A stretch of 64,000 nt of DNA from Dactylosporangium fulvum. Lineage in GTDB: Bacteria > Actinomycetota > Actinomycetes > Mycobacteriales > Micromonosporaceae. Position 1 is the stretch's first letter, and every line of letters starts with the position of its first letter. The notes below the pieces were generated by a model, which was not told where the DNA came from, made no database searches, and was given only the letters and a program-made list of their open reading frames with translations. The position numbers and the translations under genes were made by a program. Location: positions 1,574,501 to 1,638,500 of the forward strand of contig NZ_CP073720.1 in assembly GCF_025137375.1 (NCBI RefSeq). The letters are read 5' to 3'. This document shows positions 36,310-43,960 of this stretch, in pieces.

Positions 36310-36906
36310 GTGAAGCGCTTGTCACTGCTGTTCATCGCTTTCCTGCTGGCGGGCTGTGCCGCCGCCCCGGCACAGCCTTCCTCCGTGTCGGCCACCTCGA
36401 AGGTCTACAACGACACCGACGTGATGTTCAGCCAGATGATGGTCGCCCACCACGGCCAGGCCCTGGAGATGCTGCGGCTGGCCCGCACGAAGGCCGTCCG
36501 CGAGGATGTGCGCACCCTGGCCGCGGCGATCGAGGTGACCGAGGCCGACGAGATCAAGACGATGCAGGTGTGGCTGGAGTCCTGGGGTCAGCCGCCGACC
36601 GCCGCGCCCGGCTCGCACGACGGCCACGGCGGCGCGCACGGCACCGACGCGGCCGACATCGCTGCCCTGGCGGCGACGAGCGGGCCGGAGTTCGAGGAGA
36701 AGTTCCTCAACATGCTCGTGGCACACCAGCACAACGCGATCGAGATCGCGCGGATGGAGGTCGGGTCCGGTGTCAACCCCGGGGCGCTCGACCTGGCCAA
36801 GCGGATCGACGCGTCCCGCACGGCCGAGATCCAGCAGATGCTGCGGTACGTCAACGAGGCAGGCTATTCGCAGGCGACCCCGTCGCCGTCCCGGTCGAGG
36901 TCGTAG
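36310..36906 (+). CDS. DUF305 ferritin-like lipoprotein
   Basis: A 198-residue lipoprotein (GTG 36310 behind GGGAGG; lipobox LLAGC, Cys16). DUF305 repeats twice: DVMFSQMMVAHHGQALEMLRLA and FLNMLVAHQHNAIEIARME, each with the conserved methionines and histidines of this four-helix domain. A His-rich link (SHDGHGGAHG) lies between. The family is often linked to copper handling, which may fit the neighbouring copper LPMO, but this is only suggestive. The last 14 residues (GYSQATPSPSRSRS) are encoded opposite the start of the reading of the Excalibur gene's final motif, a 43-base convergent overlap. Confidence 0.88.
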   Translation: MKRLSLLFIAFLLAGCAAAPAQPSSVSATSKVYNDTDVMFSQMMVAHHGQALEMLRLARTKAVREDVRTLAAAIEVTEADEIKTMQVWLESWGQPPTAAPGSHDGHGGAHGTDAADIAALAATSGPEFEEKFLNMLVAHQHNAIEIARMEVGSGVNPGALDLAKRIDASRTAEIQQMLRYVNEAGYSQATPSPSRSRS

Positions 36907-37172
36907 ACGTCGGGCCCGATGACGGTGATCGGCCCCTGGACGTACTTCGGGCCGTTGCCCCCGCCGCCGGCGCAGTCCACGTCCGACGCGGTCGGCACGC
37001 ACGGCCGGTAGCTCGGGTGGCAGTTGCTCGCCGGCGGCTTGCCCGTGCCTGCCGCGGCCACGGCGATCCCGCACAGGGCCAGGAGCGCGAACACCCCGGC
37101 GGCAACCGCGATCAAGACGCGGTTGCGGTTCTGCTGCGGCGTGCCGAACCGGGATCCGGGCTGGTAGGTCAC
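36864..37172 (-). CDS. Excalibur calcium-binding domain protein
   Basis: A 102-residue protein starting at GTG 37172 (VTYQPGSRFG). One membrane helix at about residues 18-42, then a Cys-containing extracytoplasmic part and a C-terminal Excalibur motif, NCHPSYRPCVP...DVDC and YDLDRDGDGVACE, where D-x-D-x-D-G-x-x-C-E is the signature. Excalibur domains are surface calcium-binding modules. The frame continues to 38765 as an antisense shadow. The gene overlaps the DUF305 gene tail to tail by 43 bases. Confidence 0.82.
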   Translation of the reverse strand: MTYQPGSRFGTPQQNRNRVLIAVAAGVFALLALCGIAVAAAGTGKPPASNCHPSYRPCVPTASDVDCAGGGGNGPKYVQGPITVIGPDVYDLDRDGDGVACE

Positions 37173-37307
37173 CGGCGAAGTGTCCCCGCGACCGGATCCG
37201 TAAGGCAGTAGCCGATCGGTCGCGTTCGGTGCCGGTCGGCCATCTCGGCCGGGCGGAAATGTCAGTCGCCGGTCATAGACTCGGCCGCACCTGATCGAGG
37301 AGGCGGC

Positions 37308-38546
37308 ATGGCCGGGCGGTTGCGGAACTGGGCAGGCAACATCGAGTTCGCCCCGGCGCGGGTGCACCGTCCGAGCTCGGTCGAGCAGGTGCAGGAGATC
37401 GTCGCCGCCGCCGAGCAGGTGCGTGTGCTCGGGTCGGGCCATTCGTTCAACCGCATCGCGGACACGCCGGCCGATCTCGTCAGCGTCGCCGGCCTGCCGC
37501 AGGAGATCAGCATCGACGCCGAGGAGGGCACGGTCAGCGTGGCCGCCGGCGTGCGATACGGCGAGCTGGCCGCGCACCTCCACGCCGCCGGTTACGCGCT
37601 GCACAACCTCGGCTCGCTGCCGCACATCTCGGTCGCCGGCGCGGTCGCGACGGGCACCCACGGGTCGGGCGCCGGCCTCGGCAACCTGGCGACCGCGATC
37701 GCGGGGCTGCAACTCGTCACCGCCGACGGCGAGCTCGTCGAGCTGCGCCGCGACGACCCCGCCTTCGCCGGGAGCGTGGTTTCCCTGGGGGCGCTCGGTG
37801 TTGTGGTGCGGGTGACGTTGGACGTCTCCAGGGCGTATCAGATCCGCCAAGCGGTCTTCGAAGACCTGCCGCGTGGCCAGTTGGACGCCCACTGGCGGGA
37901 GATCTCGACGAGTGCCTACAGCGTCAGCCTCTTCACCGACTGGGCCGGTGACACGGTCGACCAGGTCTGGCTCAAGCGGCTCGACGACGGCGAGCCGGCG
38001 CCGGGGGAGCTGTTCGGGGCCAAGCCGGCCGACGGTCCGCGGCACCCGATCTCCGGGGTCTCGCCGGACAACTGCACCGAGCAGGGCGACGTGCCCGGGC
38101 CGTGGCACACGCGGTTGCCGCACTTCAAGCTGGAGTTCACCCCGAGCAGTGGCGAGGAGCTGCAGTCGGAGTTCTTCGTGGCGGCAGACGACGCCGTGGC
38201 CGCGTTCGCGGCCGTCGAGCGCGTCCGGCACCTCGTCACACCGGTGCTCCAGATCTCCGAGATCCGCACCGTGGCCGCCGACGAGCTGTGGCTCAGCCCG
38301 CATTACCGCCGCGGCAGCGTGGCACTGCACTTCACCTGGGTGCCGGACACCGAGGCGGTGCTGCCGGCGGTCGCGGCGCTCGAGGCCGAGCTGGCTGACC
38401 TGGCCCCGCGGCCGCACTGGGGCAAGGTGTTCCACCACGCACCGGGATACGAGCGCTCGGCCGACTTCGCCGAGCTGGCCGGGCGGCTCGACCCCGGCGG
38501 CAAGTTCCGCAACGCGTTCGTGCGGCGGCATCTGTTCGGGGAGTAG
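37308..38546 (+). CDS. FAD-linked alditol/sugar-lactone oxidase
   Basis: A 412-residue flavoprotein of the vanillyl-alcohol-oxidase fold. N-terminal FAD domain with RVLGSGHSFNRIADTPADLV, where the His is in the position that covalently binds FAD in alditol oxidases, then HNLGSLPHISVAGAVATGTHGSG. The C-terminal domain (VWLKRLDDGEPAPGELFGAKPADG and PRPHWGKVFHHAPGYER) fits the ALO/alditol oxidase family, with Lys in HWGKVF near the flavin. Streptomyces AldO oxidises xylitol and sorbitol; actual substrate here is not proven. ATG 37308 behind GAGGAGGCGGC. Likely co-transcribed with the FAH gene, 10 bases on. Confidence 0.88.
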   Translation: MAGRLRNWAGNIEFAPARVHRPSSVEQVQEIVAAAEQVRVLGSGHSFNRIADTPADLVSVAGLPQEISIDAEEGTVSVAAGVRYGELAAHLHAAGYALHNLGSLPHISVAGAVATGTHGSGAGLGNLATAIAGLQLVTADGELVELRRDDPAFAGSVVSLGALGVVVRVTLDVSRAYQIRQAVFEDLPRGQLDAHWREISTSAYSVSLFTDWAGDTVDQVWLKRLDDGEPAPGELFGAKPADGPRHPISGVSPDNCTEQGDVPGPWHTRLPHFKLEFTPSSGEELQSEFFVAADDAVAAFAAVERVRHLVTPVLQISEIRTVAADELWLSPHYRRGSVALHFTWVPDTEAVLPAVAALEAELADLAPRPHWGKVFHHAPGYERSADFAELAGRLDPGGKFRNAFVRRHLFGE

Positions 38547-38556
38547 ATTTCCGACC

Positions 38557-39345
38557 GTGCGTATCGCTCGTTTTGCCCACAGCAGTGGCATGTCGTTCGG
38601 GGTCGTCGAGGGCGAGCCCTCGGCGGGCCCAGCCGGCCTGACCGTCGCCGAGATCGACGGGCACCCGTTCGGGGAGCTCCGGTTCACCGGCCAGCGCTGG
38701 GCGGTCGCCGACGTGCGACTGCTCTCGCCGATCCTGCCCAGCAAGGTGGTGTGTGTCGGGCGCAACTATGCCGACCACGCGGCCGAGCTCGGCAACGACG
38801 TGCCGAAGGAGCCGCTGCTCTTCCTCAAACCGTCCACCTCGATCATCGGCCCCAACGACGCGATCCGGCTGCCTTCGCAGTCCCAGCAGGTCGAGCACGA
38901 GGCCGAGCTGGCGGTTGTGATCGGTGTCACCGGTGCGCGCCGGGTCGACCGGGCGGGTGCCGCCGCGGCCATCTTCGGCTACACCTGCGCCAACGACGTC
39001 ACCGCCCGTGACCTGCAGCGCAAGGACGTGCAGTTCACGCGGGCCAAGAGCTTCGACTCGTTCTGCCCGATCGGCCCGTGGATCGTCACCGGCGTCGACG
39101 TCGGCGACGTCGAGGTCCGCTGCGAGGTCAACGAGGAGGTCCGCCAGCTGGGCCGGACCAAGGACATGGTGTTCGACGTGCCGACGCTCGTGTCATATGT
39201 GTCACATGTGATGACGCTGCTCCCCGGCGACGTGATCCTCACCGGCACCCCGGCCGGCGTCGGCCCCCTGGCGGCCGGCGACGAGGTCGTGGTCTCGGTC
39301 GAGGGCATCGGCGCGCTCAGCAACAAGGTCCTGACCTTGGATTAG
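38557..39345 (+). CDS. Fumarylacetoacetate hydrolase-family protein
   Basis: A 262-residue protein starting GTG 38557, with the FAH fold: SKVVCVGRNYADHAAELG, VEHEAELAVVIGVTG (metal-binding acidic residues), FTRAKSFDSFCPIGPW and PGDVILTGTPAGVGPL. Family members cleave C-C bonds or decarboxylate beta-keto or acyl-pyruvate type substrates. The exact reaction is unknown. The gene follows the alditol-oxidase-like gene directly and precedes the tRNA pair. Confidence 0.92.
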   Translation: MRIARFAHSSGMSFGVVEGEPSAGPAGLTVAEIDGHPFGELRFTGQRWAVADVRLLSPILPSKVVCVGRNYADHAAELGNDVPKEPLLFLKPSTSIIGPNDAIRLPSQSQQVEHEAELAVVIGVTGARRVDRAGAAAAIFGYTCANDVTARDLQRKDVQFTRAKSFDSFCPIGPWIVTGVDVGDVEVRCEVNEEVRQLGRTKDMVFDVPTLVSYVSHVMTLLPGDVILTGTPAGVGPLAAGDEVVVSVEGIGALSNKVLTLD

Positions 39346-39419
39346 GCGTGTTGGCGACAACTGATTTGGCGGGGAAGGGGACCTCCGGTAAAGTTCTCTT
39401 CCGGCGCGGTAAGCGCCAA

Positions 39420-39491
39420 TGGGGTATGGGGTAATTGGCAGCCCAACTGATTCTGGTTCAGTTAGTCTAGGTTCGAGTCCTGGTACCCCAG
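39420..39491 (+). tRNA. tRNA-Gln (anticodon CTG)
   Basis: Cloverleaf: acceptor TGGGGTA (39420-39426) with TACCCCA (39484-39490), discriminator G39491; anticodon stem ACTGA/TCAGT around TTCTGGT, anticodon CTG; T arm with GGTTCGAGTCC. The U1-A72 pair and G73 are typical of bacterial tRNA-Gln. CCA is not encoded. Confidence 0.95.
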
Positions 39492-39556
39492 CGCCGCAGC
39501 AACATCGCGGTGCTGTAGTGTTTCACCGCACGTCAGCACGAAACTGGAAGTACTGG

Positions 39557-39632
39557 GGCCCCGTCGTCTAGCGGCCCAGGACGCCGCCCTCTCAAGGCGG
39601 TAGCGCCGGTTCGAATCCGGTCGGGGCTACCA
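39557..39632 (+). tRNA. tRNA-Glu (anticodon CTC)
   Basis: Acceptor GGCCCCG (39557-39563) with CGGGGCT (39622-39628), the outermost pair being G-T; anticodon stem CCGCC/GGCGG around CTCTCAA, anticodon CTC; T loop TTCGAAT. D arm TCGTCTAGCGG is typical of tRNA-Glu. Discriminator A39629 is followed by an encoded CCA (39630-39632). It lies 65 bases after tRNA-Gln, probably one transcript. Confidence 0.95.
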
Positions 39633-40493
39633 CAGTGCGCAGACCGCGCTCCTCGTTCAGGGGAGCGCGGTTTGTTCGTTCAGGGCCGGCTCCGCGCGCT
39701 CAGACCCACGGCCCCTCTCCGGCCACCGGCCCGCCGCACAAGGCTCCTCGGTCTCCTTCGCCACCGGCGTCGTTTTCCGGCTCCGCTCCGCCACCGGCCT
39801 CGTTCCCGGGCTCTCTCCGTCGTCGGCTCCGATCTTCGGGTCCGCTCCGCCGTCGGCCGTGCGGCGTGAGGGCTCCTCGGCCGCTCCGGCATCGGTTCCG
39901 CTGCGCGAGGGCTCCTCGGCGCCAGTCCGCCGTCGGCCCTGCGGCGCAACGCTTCCGCCGTCGAGTCCGCTGTGCGAGGCCCTCGGCCCCTCCGCCATCG
40001 GCGCTGCGGCGCGACGCCTTCCGTCATCGGCTCCACGGTACGAGGCCCCTCGGCCGCTCCGCCGTCGGTTCTGCGGCGTGAGGGCTCTTCGGCTTCCCTC
40101 GGCCCCGGCCACGCGGGAAATCTTGCCCTGGCCCACCACCTTGCGGCGGCCCCCGATCGGCCCGCCGGGCGCTCAAAGCTGTCTCCGCCCGGACCACGGC
40201 GCCGCGGCCGCTCGGCGGTGCTCCGCCGTCTGACGGGCGCAGGCGGCACGTGGACCGTTGAGCGCCCGGTTGCTGCGGCGAGCCGACTTGTGTGAGCCCG
40301 CTCAGGGCCGAGTTGGTGGCTGGCCGGCTGCACGGCTCGCTGTCGTCCACGGGCCCGGTATGCCGGGTCGCACCGCCGCCTTCGGCCGGCGGGCTTGCTG
40401 CGCGCCGATCCGCCGAGGAAGCCGGGCGCATCGCGAGCGGGCCGGCCCGGGACCGCTGGTACGGGCCCGGGCCGGCTGCGTCGCGCTGTACGG
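39633..40493. repeat. Repeat-rich noncoding interval after the tRNA pair
   Basis: About 860 bases with no credible gene. From about 39750 to 40150 the plus strand repeats degenerate units such as CTCCGCCGTCGGC, GCGGCGTGAGGGCTCCTCGG and CCGCTCCGCCATCGG, with a rough period of 40-50 bases. Frames stay open on both strands because of this composition. No tRNA 3'-end duplicate, integrase or attachment site is seen. Confidence 0.6.
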
Positions 40494-42137
40494 CTACTTG
40501 ATCACGATGCGGGCCTGGAACACGGTGTCCGCGCCGTCGTGGCCTGTTGTCACTCCGATCGCCCGCACCGGGCCGCTCTTGCTGAACGCCTGCTTGCCGT
40601 CCAGGTACAGCGCTGCGGACGGCTTGGCGACACCGCCGGTCATGGCCTGCTTGAACAGCGGGCTGTCCGCCAGTTTGCCGGTGCCGCCCGAGTACGACTT
40701 CGACCGTAGCGACACGTGGGCGTCGCGTTGCTCGCAAGTGGCGCCGGTGAGCTCGGTCAGGTTGGTCAGGTCGCCCTGCAGTTTCTTGGCCGCGGCAGCG
40801 TCCGGCAGCTCCACGTCCACGAGGAGCGGGACTCCGCCGGTCTTCTCGTCGACCTTGCCGGCCACCGTGAACGACAGGGTCTTCGCCGAGCTCAGGCCGG
40901 CCGTCAGCGCCTTCGTCGACTTGTCCAGGTCGGCCGGGGCGCCCGGCGGGCCGGCGAAGGCGAAGCTGCCGCCGTTTTCGAGGAGTTCCGGGTGCTCCTT
41001 GAGGTACTTCTCGAACACCGCTGGGTCGTCGGACATCAGCTCCGGCGGGATCTCGCCCGCGGGGCCTTCGGGGAACAGCGTCTGGCCGAACAGGGTCAGC
41101 GGCAGGTACCCGAGATCCTCACCCAGGACCGTCGTCAGGTCGTTCAGCGGCCCGGACAGGACGCCGGCAGCGATGGCGTCCGCGGACAGGCCGCCGATGG
41201 CCTGCACGACGTCCGTGGCGGGCGCCGGGGAGCCGATCGTCACGCCGCTCGCCCCGATGAGCCGTCCGCGAACCTCGACAGCGTTGTCGACGGCCTGCGC
41301 GCCGACCACGACGATCCCCTTGACCTCCGGGAGCGGCGACGCGCTCGGCAGCGGCCCGGTCTCCTCGCCGATGATCCCGCCGCCCAGGAACTCCTCGGCG
41401 AGGTCCTCACCGAGCTTCTGGGACAGCTTGCCGGCCGGCTCGAGGTCGGCCCAGCCGAGCAGCGGCTGGTCCGGCGGCAGCGTCGCGACCGCCGACGTGA
41501 ACGCGGATGCTTGCGCCAGGCTGCCCCGCTTCGTGGCCGCCGCGGCGGCCGTGGCCGCGGCCTGCGAGCCCTTCTCGCCGACCGCCAGGAGCGCGTATCC
41601 GTTGTCGACGACAAAACCCAGCCGGTCGGTACCACTCTTCTGCTGCGCCGTCGTCAACGCCTTGCTGGCCTTGTCGGCGTCCTTGGCGGCGGCCGCGACG
41701 AGCGTCACCGGATCGTCCGGGCGCGCGGGATCGGCCCACAGCGCCAGCCCGATGCGGTCGTCGAACCAGGGCGCGACATCGCCGTACGAGATCGGGGCCT
41801 CAAGATCCTCGAAGACCTTGCGCTTCATGTCGTCGAGCTGCTGGGCGCCGTTGCCGAGCAACGACTCGAACTTCAGCCGCTGGCCCAGGCCCGGCGACAG
41901 GTTGACCCGGGCGAACGCCACCACGGAGCCGGGAACGGCGCTCTCGGGCAGGGTTCCGGTGCTGTCCTTCCAGAGCCGCACCACGGCGAAAGCGCCGCCC
42001 GCGGCGATCACCGCGAGCGTGACCCCGACCGCGGTGAGGACTCCCGCGAGCCTGCGCCGTGACGGTGTCGGTACTGCCGTGAGCTGCTGTTCCTGCGGTG
42101 TGTCGCCGGACGGCAGTGGGTCGTCGGATGTTGTCAT
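40494..42137 (-). CDS. DUF3352 membrane-anchored protein
   Basis: A 547-residue protein with a short Pro/Thr/Gln-rich cytoplasmic head, one membrane helix at about residues 29-53 and a large extracytoplasmic region. The run ALPESAVPGSVVAFARVNL-like opening (TLPESAVPGSVVAFARVNLS), DDRIGLALWADPARPDDPV and paired lipocalin-like repeats fit DUF3352, a family of unknown role. I place the start at ATG 42137 since GGGGAG lies 7 bases upstream; ATG 42143 is one base from that site. Ends at 40494 with ARIVIK. Convergent with nothing close. Confidence 0.83.
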   Translation of the reverse strand: MTTSDDPLPSGDTPQEQQLTAVPTPSRRRLAGVLTAVGVTLAVIAAGGAFAVVRLWKDSTGTLPESAVPGSVVAFARVNLSPGLGQRLKFESLLGNGAQQLDDMKRKVFEDLEAPISYGDVAPWFDDRIGLALWADPARPDDPVTLVAAAAKDADKASKALTTAQQKSGTDRLGFVVDNGYALLAVGEKGSQAAATAAAAATKRGSLAQASAFTSAVATLPPDQPLLGWADLEPAGKLSQKLGEDLAEEFLGGGIIGEETGPLPSASPLPEVKGIVVVGAQAVDNAVEVRGRLIGASGVTIGSPAPATDVVQAIGGLSADAIAAGVLSGPLNDLTTVLGEDLGYLPLTLFGQTLFPEGPAGEIPPELMSDDPAVFEKYLKEHPELLENGGSFAFAGPPGAPADLDKSTKALTAGLSSAKTLSFTVAGKVDEKTGGVPLLVDVELPDAAAAKKLQGDLTNLTELTGATCEQRDAHVSLRSKSYSGGTGKLADSPLFKQAMTGGVAKPSAALYLDGKQAFSKSGPVRAIGVTTGHDGADTVFQARIVIK

Positions 42138-42206
42138 GATCATGCTCCCCCGTTGAGGTCGACCGGGATCGTATCGAGGGAGTGTCATGTGGGTACTCAT
42201 CCGATT

Positions 42207-42235
42207 CGGCGCTCTCCGTTGACCGGAGAGCGCCG
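42207..42235 (-). terminator. Terminator-like hairpin after the small proline-rich gene
   Basis: CGGCGCTCTCCG (42207-42218) and CGGAGAGCGCCG (42224-42235) form a perfect 12-bp stem with a TTGAC loop, 13 bases past the stop of the 42248-42523 gene. Confidence 0.7.
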
Positions 42236-42247
42236 GATCGGTCGATC

Positions 42248-42523
42248 TCAGAGCTGGGTCGCGATGCCCAGCAGAGCCGCGATGAACACGAACAGGCCGA
42301 TCATCGTGGTCATGCAGCCGCCGCGGCCGGTGCCGCTCGGCTGGGCCGGCGGCGCGGGAGCGGTGGGAGGCTCGGGCGCGTCGGGGCCGTCGGGGCCGCC
42401 GGTCGACGGGGAGGCCGGGGTGCCGGCCGTCGGCGCGGAGCTCACCCCGGCAGAGGTGTCGGGCGCCGTGGAGTTGCCTTCGTCCGTCGGTTCCGGTGAG
42501 GCAGGGGTGGTGGAATCGGGCAC
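42248..42523 (-). CDS. Small proline-rich protein with C-terminal membrane helix
   Basis: A 91-residue protein, start at GTG 42523 (VPDSTTPASPEP) because GGAAGG lies 7 bases upstream; ATG 42547 is a longer alternative without such a site. Residues 1-65 are Pro/Ser/Thr/Gly-rich and acidic, then GGCMTTMIGLFVFIAALLGIATQL makes a tail anchor. No domain is recognised. It lies upstream of the DUF3352 gene in the same direction, separated by a hairpin. Confidence 0.6.
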   Translation of the reverse strand: MPDSTTPASPEPTDEGNSTAPDTSAGVSSAPTAGTPASPSTGGPDGPDAPEPPTAPAPPAQPSGTGRGGCMTTMIGLFVFIAALLGIATQL

Positions 42524-43224
42524 TGGCGTTCCTTCCAGCTCATGCATTCCAGGAATGCGCCGAAGGCGCACCCGCAGATGGTAAGTGCCGGATCCGGAGG
42601 ACGCGTACGTCGATGTCGCCGGGCGTGGCCGCCACCGAGTTTGACCTTGGTGGGTTTCCGTGGCCCTGGCCACGGATTTCGACCAAGGTCACTTTGGAAC
42701 TGACCGCTAACGGCGGCCGGCGGGCGCGAGCGGCGGGCCAGCGGGCGAACGCGGGCAGCGCGGGCAACAGGCAGGGGCGAGTGGCGGGCCGGGGCAGCGC
42801 GGGCAGCAGTCAGGACGCGACCGGCGGCATCGTGGGCGGCAGACAGGCGTGGCGGGCACGAGCGGTGGGCGCGGCGGGCCGTGAGCCCGGGCGGTGCGGG
42901 CAACGGACAAGGGCGGGCAGCGGGCCGCGGCAGGAGCGGTCGAGGGCGGGCTGCGGGCAGGAGTGGGGGTGGGCGGGTGCGAGCGACAGGCAAGACGGGC
43001 CGCGGGGCGGGCGTGGGTGCGAGCTTTGGCCAGGACTCGCTTCACGGCGCCCGCCTTCGTGATCGCGAACTTATCGCGATCACGGGTCACGTCGAGCCGG
43101 GCCGAAGAGGCGGTGCGGGTAAGACGAGGAACGGCCGCAGAGAGCCCGGAATGAACGAGGCGTGGTGCGGAAACCGGCAAAGGGTTCGCACCACGCCTGA
43201 GGAACGCGCCTGAGGAAAAGGGGA
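42524..43224. repeat. Repeat-rich noncoding interval
   Basis: About 700 bases with no credible gene. From about 42715 to 43020 the plus strand repeats GCGGGC-based units (GCGGGCAACGCGGGCAGC, GTGGCGGGCCGGGGC, GGGCAGCGGGCC) without a fixed period. A perfect palindromic hairpin lies at 43058-43084, and after it a G/A-rich stretch to the end of the IclR gene. Confidence 0.6.
43058..43084. repeat. Perfect 11-bp inverted repeat
   Basis: CGTGATCGCGA (43058-43068) and TCGCGATCACG (43074-43084) are perfect complements with a 5-base centre (ACTTA). No T tract; more than 140 bases from the nearest gene end. Could be a protein-binding site or a dispersed palindrome. Confidence 0.7.
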
Positions 43225-43911
43225 CTACAGGCCGGAGAGGCGTTGGCCCGCTCGAACCACCGCCATCGCGTGGCGGTCGCCAGGGCGGCGGCCCAGGCGC
43301 TCTATCGGGCCCGACACGCTGATCGCCGCGATCACCCGCCCCGTGCGGTCGCGGATCGGGGCCGAGACGCTTGCCACGCCCGGCTCGCGCTCGGCCACGC
43401 TCTGGGCCCAGCCGCGCCGGCGGACCTCGGCCAGCGTGCGGCCGGTGAACTTGCAGCGGGGCAGTAGCGGCATCACGGCCTCCGGGGGTTCCCACGCCAG
43501 GAGGACCTGGGCCGCGGAACCGGCCGTCATCGGCAGCACCGCGCCGATCGGCACTGTGTCACGCAGGCCGCTGGCGCGCTCCGCGGCCGCTACACACAGC
43601 CTTTCGTCCGCGCGTCGAAGGTACAACTGTGCACTCTCGCCCGTCGCGTCGCGCAGCGCGGTCAGCATCGGCTCCGCGGCGGTCAGCAACACGTCGGGCG
43701 CGGCGTTCGCGAGCTCGCCCAGACGCGGGCCCGGGCGCCAGCGCCCTTGTGCGTCTCGAACGAGTAAGCGGTGGATCTCCAGGGCCTGTGCGAGCCGGTG
43801 CGCCGTTGCCCGGGGAAGCTTGGTCCGGTCCACCAGTTCGGCAAGGCTGGCGCCGTCGACACAGGCGGCCAGGATGACCACCGCCTTGTCGAGCACGCCG
43901 ACACCGCTCAT
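43225..43911 (-). CDS. IclR-family regulator, NdgR/LtbR type
   Basis: A 228-residue regulator. Winged helix at the N-terminus: GVGVLDKAVVILAACVDGASLAELVDRTKLPRATAHRLAQAL pieced together, then the IclR effector domain (RYNLY-like QLYLRRADERLCVAAAE, GLRDTVPIGAVLPMTAGSAA, GVASVSAPIRDRTGRVIAAI). Divergent from leuC with 49 bases between, the position of ndgR in Streptomyces and ltbR in Corynebacterium, which control leuCD. I choose ATG 43911 (MSGVGVLDKA); ATG 43935 has its ribosome site too close. Likely an amino-acid-responsive regulator of leuCD. Confidence 0.9.
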   Translation of the reverse strand: MSGVGVLDKAVVILAACVDGASLAELVDRTKLPRATAHRLAQALEIHRLLVRDAQGRWRPGPRLGELANAAPDVLLTAAEPMLTALRDATGESAQLYLRRADERLCVAAAERASGLRDTVPIGAVLPMTAGSAAQVLLAWEPPEAVMPLLPRCKFTGRTLAEVRRRGWAQSVAEREPGVASVSAPIRDRTGRVIAAISVSGPIERLGRRPGDRHAMAVVRAGQRLSGL

Positions 43912-43912
43912 A

Positions 43913-43925
43913 CTGTGTCCCACAG
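43913..43925. promoter_or_regulatory. Inverted repeat in the IclR-leuC intergenic region
   Basis: CTGTG-TCC-CACAG is a perfect 5-bp inverted repeat with a 3-base centre, lying right at the IclR start and about 40 bases before leuC. It is a candidate operator for the IclR protein itself. Confidence 0.4.
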
Positions 43926-43960
43926 ACCGAAACATACCTCCCAAACTTTAGGATGTCCAG

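Noticed and set aside
39420-39632. tRNA pair as the attachment site of an integrated element
   Set aside because: No integrase, no repeated tRNA 3' end and no phage or plasmid gene in the following 4 kb.
39635-40497. Several open frames on both strands in the gap after the tRNAs
   Set aside because: All are Arg/Pro/Ser-rich, overlap one another in different frames and follow the DNA repeat. No ribosome site or known domain.
42707-43495. Minus-strand frame covering the GCGGGC array and part of the IclR gene
   Set aside because: It is in another frame from the IclR gene and consists of Arg/Pro/Ala low complexity.
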